Positions 61,601-64,000 of a DNA stretch of 64,000 nucleotides are shown piece by piece. The position numbers were made by a program, and so were the translations under genes. Origin of the DNA: Tritrichomonas foetus (lineage: Eukaryota; Parabasalia; Tritrichomonadida; Tritrichomonadidae); assembly GCA_001839685.1 (NCBI GenBank), contig MLAK01000756.1:1-64000 (forward strand), written 5' to 3'. The notes beneath the pieces are model-generated. The model ran no database searches, was not told the DNA's origin, and saw only the letters and a list, made by a program, of their open reading frames with translations. The number at the start of each line of letters is the position of its first letter. Position 1 is the stretch's first letter.

Positions 61601-61937
61601 TATGATTATTCAAATCAGCAAAGTATGATATTGATAAATATGTTCCTAACAAATTAGAAATTGCTTGCTCAACACAATAATGAAATGGTTTATCTGATGT
61701 CTCGTTAATAAATTCATCAAAAACGATTTGTAAGTGAGATAATTGTTCTAAACTTTGAGGTGATGTATTTCCTTTCCAAAGATACGCTTTATTCAATCCG
61801 GAAGTGTTTTTTTCTTTTAATCCTGGTAGTGATAAAGTATTGAGATTTTTTAATTGGCTTATTTTACTGTTTATTGGTGAGCTATTTGGAATCAAGGATA
61901 CAGGAGCTCTGCCCCTCAGGCTGGGATGAGATAACAT
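58614..61937 (-). CDS. GAF-domain protein with inactive phosphodiesterase domain
   Basis: 1107 residues. About four GAF-like sensor domains in tandem (roughly 75-220, 225-385, 430-575 and 590-790), seen by motifs such as RATIYTPLSNRCGEVICVVK and ICAFPIYNGNGDIIGVLEFA. The C-terminal 300 residues have the fold pattern of cyclic-nucleotide phosphodiesterases: KALAYLIANHKSIAYQNFSK aligns with the ALAYLYND-S-LENHH segment and ICLPFFEFTESIL with the last helix. All metal ligands are gone. WNDTVNILQ (871-879) replaces YHNWxHAxDV, CSRLIY (906-911) replaces HDLDH, and Leu1017 (CGLYS) replaces the Asp of KCADIS. It cannot hydrolyse cyclic AMP by the normal mechanism, and may bind cyclic nucleotides through GAF domains as a sensor or decoy. 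Confidence 0.8.
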   Translation of the reverse strand: MLSHPSLRGRAPVSLIPNSSPINSKISQLKNLNTLSLPGLKEKNTSGLNKAYLWKGNTSPQSLEQLSHLQIVFDEFINETSDKPFHYCVEQAISNLLGTYLSISYFADLNNHTLYSPTTDSTFPCTKSIVGFSYRTNQVISLANPTTHECYDEEIDNNRATIYTPLSNRCGEVICVVKTFAGAGRTVFNENDIFQASKFAAKFRSYSHLFLMSASPNMPFLSKTLVSNDIYSILRTIRNHFRARKIDFYKYDRVSENKYKLLDENKEFYPIKIIGFVQTVIESNSPQTSLNITKEISYDANEDGKYQENVMAIPVPLKSNNQNESFNDKNNSKRDLSKVNNIGIIVVRGSESNSQFNIEDIQQLEFFIPLIRSTLDGCKLTEIQNSTTNYCNAQIQTNLLPENPPNDSSNKTNENPSEDKEKYNKEFFIAMMFAEDILSTIHSTKSVMNVIIDKAKLLFNVKKAEIYYYDFDSIIQFSNKKKFPFNTKNGLVGNSMKFNAILTYEDYKDLYDPSIDIKETKDLICIPLISPFNQFLGCIELASFPNPLNDSIISQIRAFCILCSSVIHKNQQNQSLREVSNFIRSIKKVEYRDLRPHIVEVLSQMGEVTSATRENLYVYDNETKSVIPTIHYGTAIENASIISRDAVNSKQIVLFNSQNISQFQHKFEVKIENVRTDIAKSYENRISSIFSDFERGKIKTNKSFDEKKGNNDSDSDSFDDSEKPPLNICAFPIYNGNGDIIGVLEFASEFTIHCDDVNYIEGIMRCLSPIIEKYFNTKMYKFAVIIQNNVKFTEDPYQIPSEMKLDSRQLLSASSLSFDAAQWTDKGTFQLIYYLMDHFSLLESYNIMNMTMLGTIFDIQQCYQTDSIFTWNDTVNILQFSLSYISNFKEEFKKHEILAFVLSLLCSRLIYTEMLIDEGTTAKALAYLIANHKSIAYQNFSKALKIICHRNPSILANTEPYTSTIWSFIIDFLKLTSPKAQFKLLAEATESFNETAFSMNVENHRIILLKLMFVCGLYSQLARFNKNNENNYQAMLKIIINEIDIMDIPGIKYVDNIPCVENFDVEKSQANVMEHICLPFFEFTESILKTMSTAVSNVKANIKKLRI

Positions 61938-63061
61938 TTTATAAAATAATCAAAATTCTGTGAATTCATGGATTTGTTTCAATGCTCTTTTAATTATTTT
62001 CAATCAAAATCCATCTCTCTTCTGACTTTTTATGTGTGAACCATTCATTACTTTTCAGTGTGAAGTTTTATTTTGTATGAATTCGCTCAAAATTGAAAGA
62101 TTTATCAGATTTTTTCAATGCATAAAAGATTTTTACTCAAAAACGATCATTCAAAGTTGACCATAAATGGTCAATGAAAAAACATTCTACGGCATTTTTT
62201 CCTTCTTATTTATAGAGAAATATGATACATACACTCAATATATTTTCAATCACAAAGACTGTGGAAATTTGACAAATAGATTTTGAATGTATGTAAATTT
62301 TTATTAGATTGAGTGATTTTTTTTCAAAGATCCTTATGTCCGAAAAAATTGATTTTACCTTCTTTCATGCAATTATTTCAGATATTATTTGTTATATTCT
62401 CTTTCTCCAATACCAAGTAGTCAAAATAATCAGTATTAATTTGATCATTTTCGTAATTGGGTCAAATCAAAATTAATTTTTTGACCATTACCTCGTTATT
62501 TTTCTTTTTCATGATTCTAAACCCATTAAACACCATTTATATATATAATTCTATCATATTCTATAGATGTCCATCAGGTAATTCCAGCGGCTTCGACTTT
62601 TTCTGTGCTAACGTCACATGACTGTATATGACATCAAGTTAGATAATATTCTGAAAAAATTGTATTTGACTGAGCACTTCAATATGACAAATTTATTGAC
62701 TGTTTTTACTTGTTGTTCCCAATAATTCAGATAAACAAATATTAAGGCAATTATTAATTATTAATTAATAGTTTATGACTGTGGAAGATGTCAAAATGAA
62801 AGATTTCAATCTGACTGGAAAAATTCACAAATCGATGTAAAAACTATGTGTATGAGAGAAAAATACCTACCTAATAGAAAAGCCCGATTCTTTGAATATG
62901 AAATTCACAAAAGCTAATCTTTTAAAGATTGCATTTTGTAAAAAAATATTTTGAAAGACTTTTTGATAAATATTTACATATATAATGAAACGAATAATAA
63001 AACTTGATATATTAATCAAGATTAACTAGTTTTTTCCAAATAAATAAATTGGTAATACTTT
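61938..63061. other. Intergenic with a possible short coding relic
   Basis: About 1.1 kb. At 62577-62650 a minus-strand stretch of about 25 codons (SHVTLAQKKSKPLELPDGHL then stop) is markedly less AT-rich than its surroundings. It might be the tail of a lost gene. Nothing else supported. Confidence 0.4.
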
Positions 63062-64000
63062 CTAAAATATCCAACCTGATTCATAACAGAAATCATAAAT
63101 TATTTCGATTTCTCGTGAATAGTTTGTATCAATTTTCACTGCTTGTTTTTTTGTTAAAAACCCTCTTACTGTTGATTCACGAATGATCAAATCCTTCAGC
63201 CCAAAATAAAGTGTAGAATGGATCCTATATTTCTTACATAATTCATTTTCTTTCTTCGACATAATTTTTTGGTCAGAATTATCGATCGGCTGATTTGTTT
63301 TAATGTATTCTTTCACACCTTTATTCCACTCTTCAACATTCTGTTGTGGAATTTTATTTTCTTTTATTAAGGATCCAAGCTTTTGGAAAATAAATCCTTC
63401 GTAATAGCTTTTCACGCCATTTTTCTGCCAGAACATCAATTTCCCGATTCTCTCGCATTGCCGGTTGTAATTCCAAATTGCGTCCAGCATTGAAATCGTT
63501 GTTGATTTTCCTAAATATGGTGCAAATGGAATGACTTTATTTTCTATTTCTTTTTCGGTTGGCGTGTTACTTCCTAAACTGAAGTTTGGCGCATATTGAA
63601 GGTCCCATTCTTCAACAACTTTTGTTCTGAGCTTTCTTTCAACAATTTGGTCATTGAAAGAAACCAAATTGGCCAGTTTCATTTCAAATGATTGCTCAGT
63701 TTCCGAATCTTCATCAAAAAATAATCCATCGATTAAATGTTCAGCTTCGTTATTAAATTCAATATCAAACTCATGGCGACGTGGCATATATTCACAAACT
63801 TCGGCTGGCGTCGTTTTTGCGAGTTTGTGATTTTCGGCCATTATTTGCGGATGGCCATCTGATGGATTTGACTCAATTCCTATTGTATTAAACGACGGTA
63901 GAGGCGGTAGAATCGCTGGCTGCTTGAGTTCGATGTCAGGAAGTGGCGCGTTTTTGGTGATTAAATAAATATGATCGTAATGAGCCTCGCACTGTCTTGC
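63062..64000 (-). CDS. ADA2 transcriptional adaptor, 5' part outside the window
   Basis: The frame is open from 64000 to the stop at 63062, 312 codons, and continues beyond the window, so the Met at 63841 is internal. The visible part begins RQCEAHYDHIYL, the end of the ADA2 SANT domain. Next comes the ADA2 signature RRHEFDIEFNNEAEHLIDGL and the Leu-rich helix MKLANLVSFNDQIVERKLR. The C-terminal SWIRM domain follows (ELCKKYRIHSTLYFGLKDLI to IIYDFCYESGWIF, about the last 65 residues). ADA2 bridges the GCN5 histone acetyltransferase to SAGA/ATAC-type coactivators in the nucleus. The missing N-terminus should hold the ZZ zinc finger and most of SANT. Identification is strong. Confidence 0.9.
   Translation of the reverse strand, partial: ARQCEAHYDHIYLITKNAPLPDIELKQPAILPPLPSFNTIGIESNPSDGHPQIMAENHKLAKTTPAEVCEYMPRRHEFDIEFNNEAEHLIDGLFFDEDSETEQSFEMKLANLVSFNDQIVERKLRTKVVEEWDLQYAPNFSLGSNTPTEKEIENKVIPFAPYLGKSTTISMLDAIWNYNRQCERIGKLMFWQKNGVKSYYEGFIFQKLGSLIKENKIPQQNVEEWNKGVKEYIKTNQPIDNSDQKIMSKKENELCKKYRIHSTLYFGLKDLIIRESTVRGFLTKKQAVKIDTNYSREIEIIYDFCYESGWIF

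Noticed and set aside
1..64000. CRISPR arrays
   Set aside because: All tandem repeats lack unique spacers, and the DNA is eukaryotic.
1..64000. tRNA, rRNA and spliceosomal RNA genes
   Set aside because: Reading both strands for B-box-like GTTCGAnnC with a matching cloverleaf and for snRNA motifs gave no support. A tRNAscan-SE or Infernal run would settle it.
1..64000. Spliced introns
   Set aside because: Scattered GTATGT sites exist (for example 47040 in the UBXN11-like stop region), but no matching ACTAACACACAG-type acceptor was found.

Overview
The window is AT-rich nuclear DNA of a protist. It almost certainly comes from a parabasalid (trichomonad), probably Tritrichomonas or a close relative. 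The protein-coding genes are long single-exon frames, and many start codons sit 6-20 bases after a TCA-pyrimidine-(T/A) motif, the known trichomonad initiator. The alpha-tubulin is trichomonad-like and ends in Gln-Gln rather than Tyr. I saw no pair of trichomonad-type splice motifs (GTAYGT with ACTAACACACAG). No tRNA, rRNA, CRISPR array or recognisable transposon was found. Several starts are trimmed to the first ATG, because the frame upstream of it contains only TTG or similar codons.

Layout. Bases 1-7 kb hold two drug/metabolite-superfamily transporters (the second, SLC35F6-like, is interrupted by an in-frame TGA), a wrecked protein-kinase copy and an AKT-like AGC kinase. Bases 8-16 kb hold a large membrane adenylyl cyclase and a CAMK-like kinase. 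Bases 16-25 kb hold coiled-coil proteins, a tiny predicted N-myristoylated protein, an EF-hand protein, alpha-tubulin and a C2-like Gln-rich protein. Bases 25-42 kb hold a second cyclase-family protein whose metal-binding residues are lost, a BAR-like protein, two coiled-coil proteins, a talin-like FERM protein and a PPP phosphatase. Bases 43-51 kb hold an R2R3 Myb protein, a UBXN11-like SEP-UBX protein, a protein with a canonical PIP box, and a DHYC palmitoyltransferase. Bases 51-64 kb hold a FAM184-like coiled-coil protein, a UBL-UBA shuttle protein, a DCP1-like protein divergent from an acinus-like RRM protein, a 59-residue protein, a GAF protein with a dead phosphodiesterase domain, and the 3' part of the ADA2 transcription adaptor.

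Themes. Signalling dominates. There is one intact adenylyl cyclase, one pseudo-cyclase and one GAF pseudo-phosphodiesterase, plus kinases, a phosphatase, a Ca2+-binding protein and lipid-anchored proteins. RNA and chromatin factors (DCP1-like, acinus-like, ADA2, Myb) form a second group. Intergenic DNA carries four minisatellites (17, 18-19, 21 and 23 bp periods), long A and T homopolymers and a long imperfect hairpin.

One sequence artefact is clear. A back-to-back pair of Tn5/Nextera mosaic-end adapters lies inside the 21-bp minisatellite at 35023-35060, next to an N, so the array is an assembly join of unknown true length. I did not find a convincing wholly new system. The most notable items are the catalytically dead cyclic-nucleotide enzymes, the apparent nonsense codons in two otherwise well-kept genes, the FAM184 and acinus homologues in this early-branching lineage, and the PIP-box protein.
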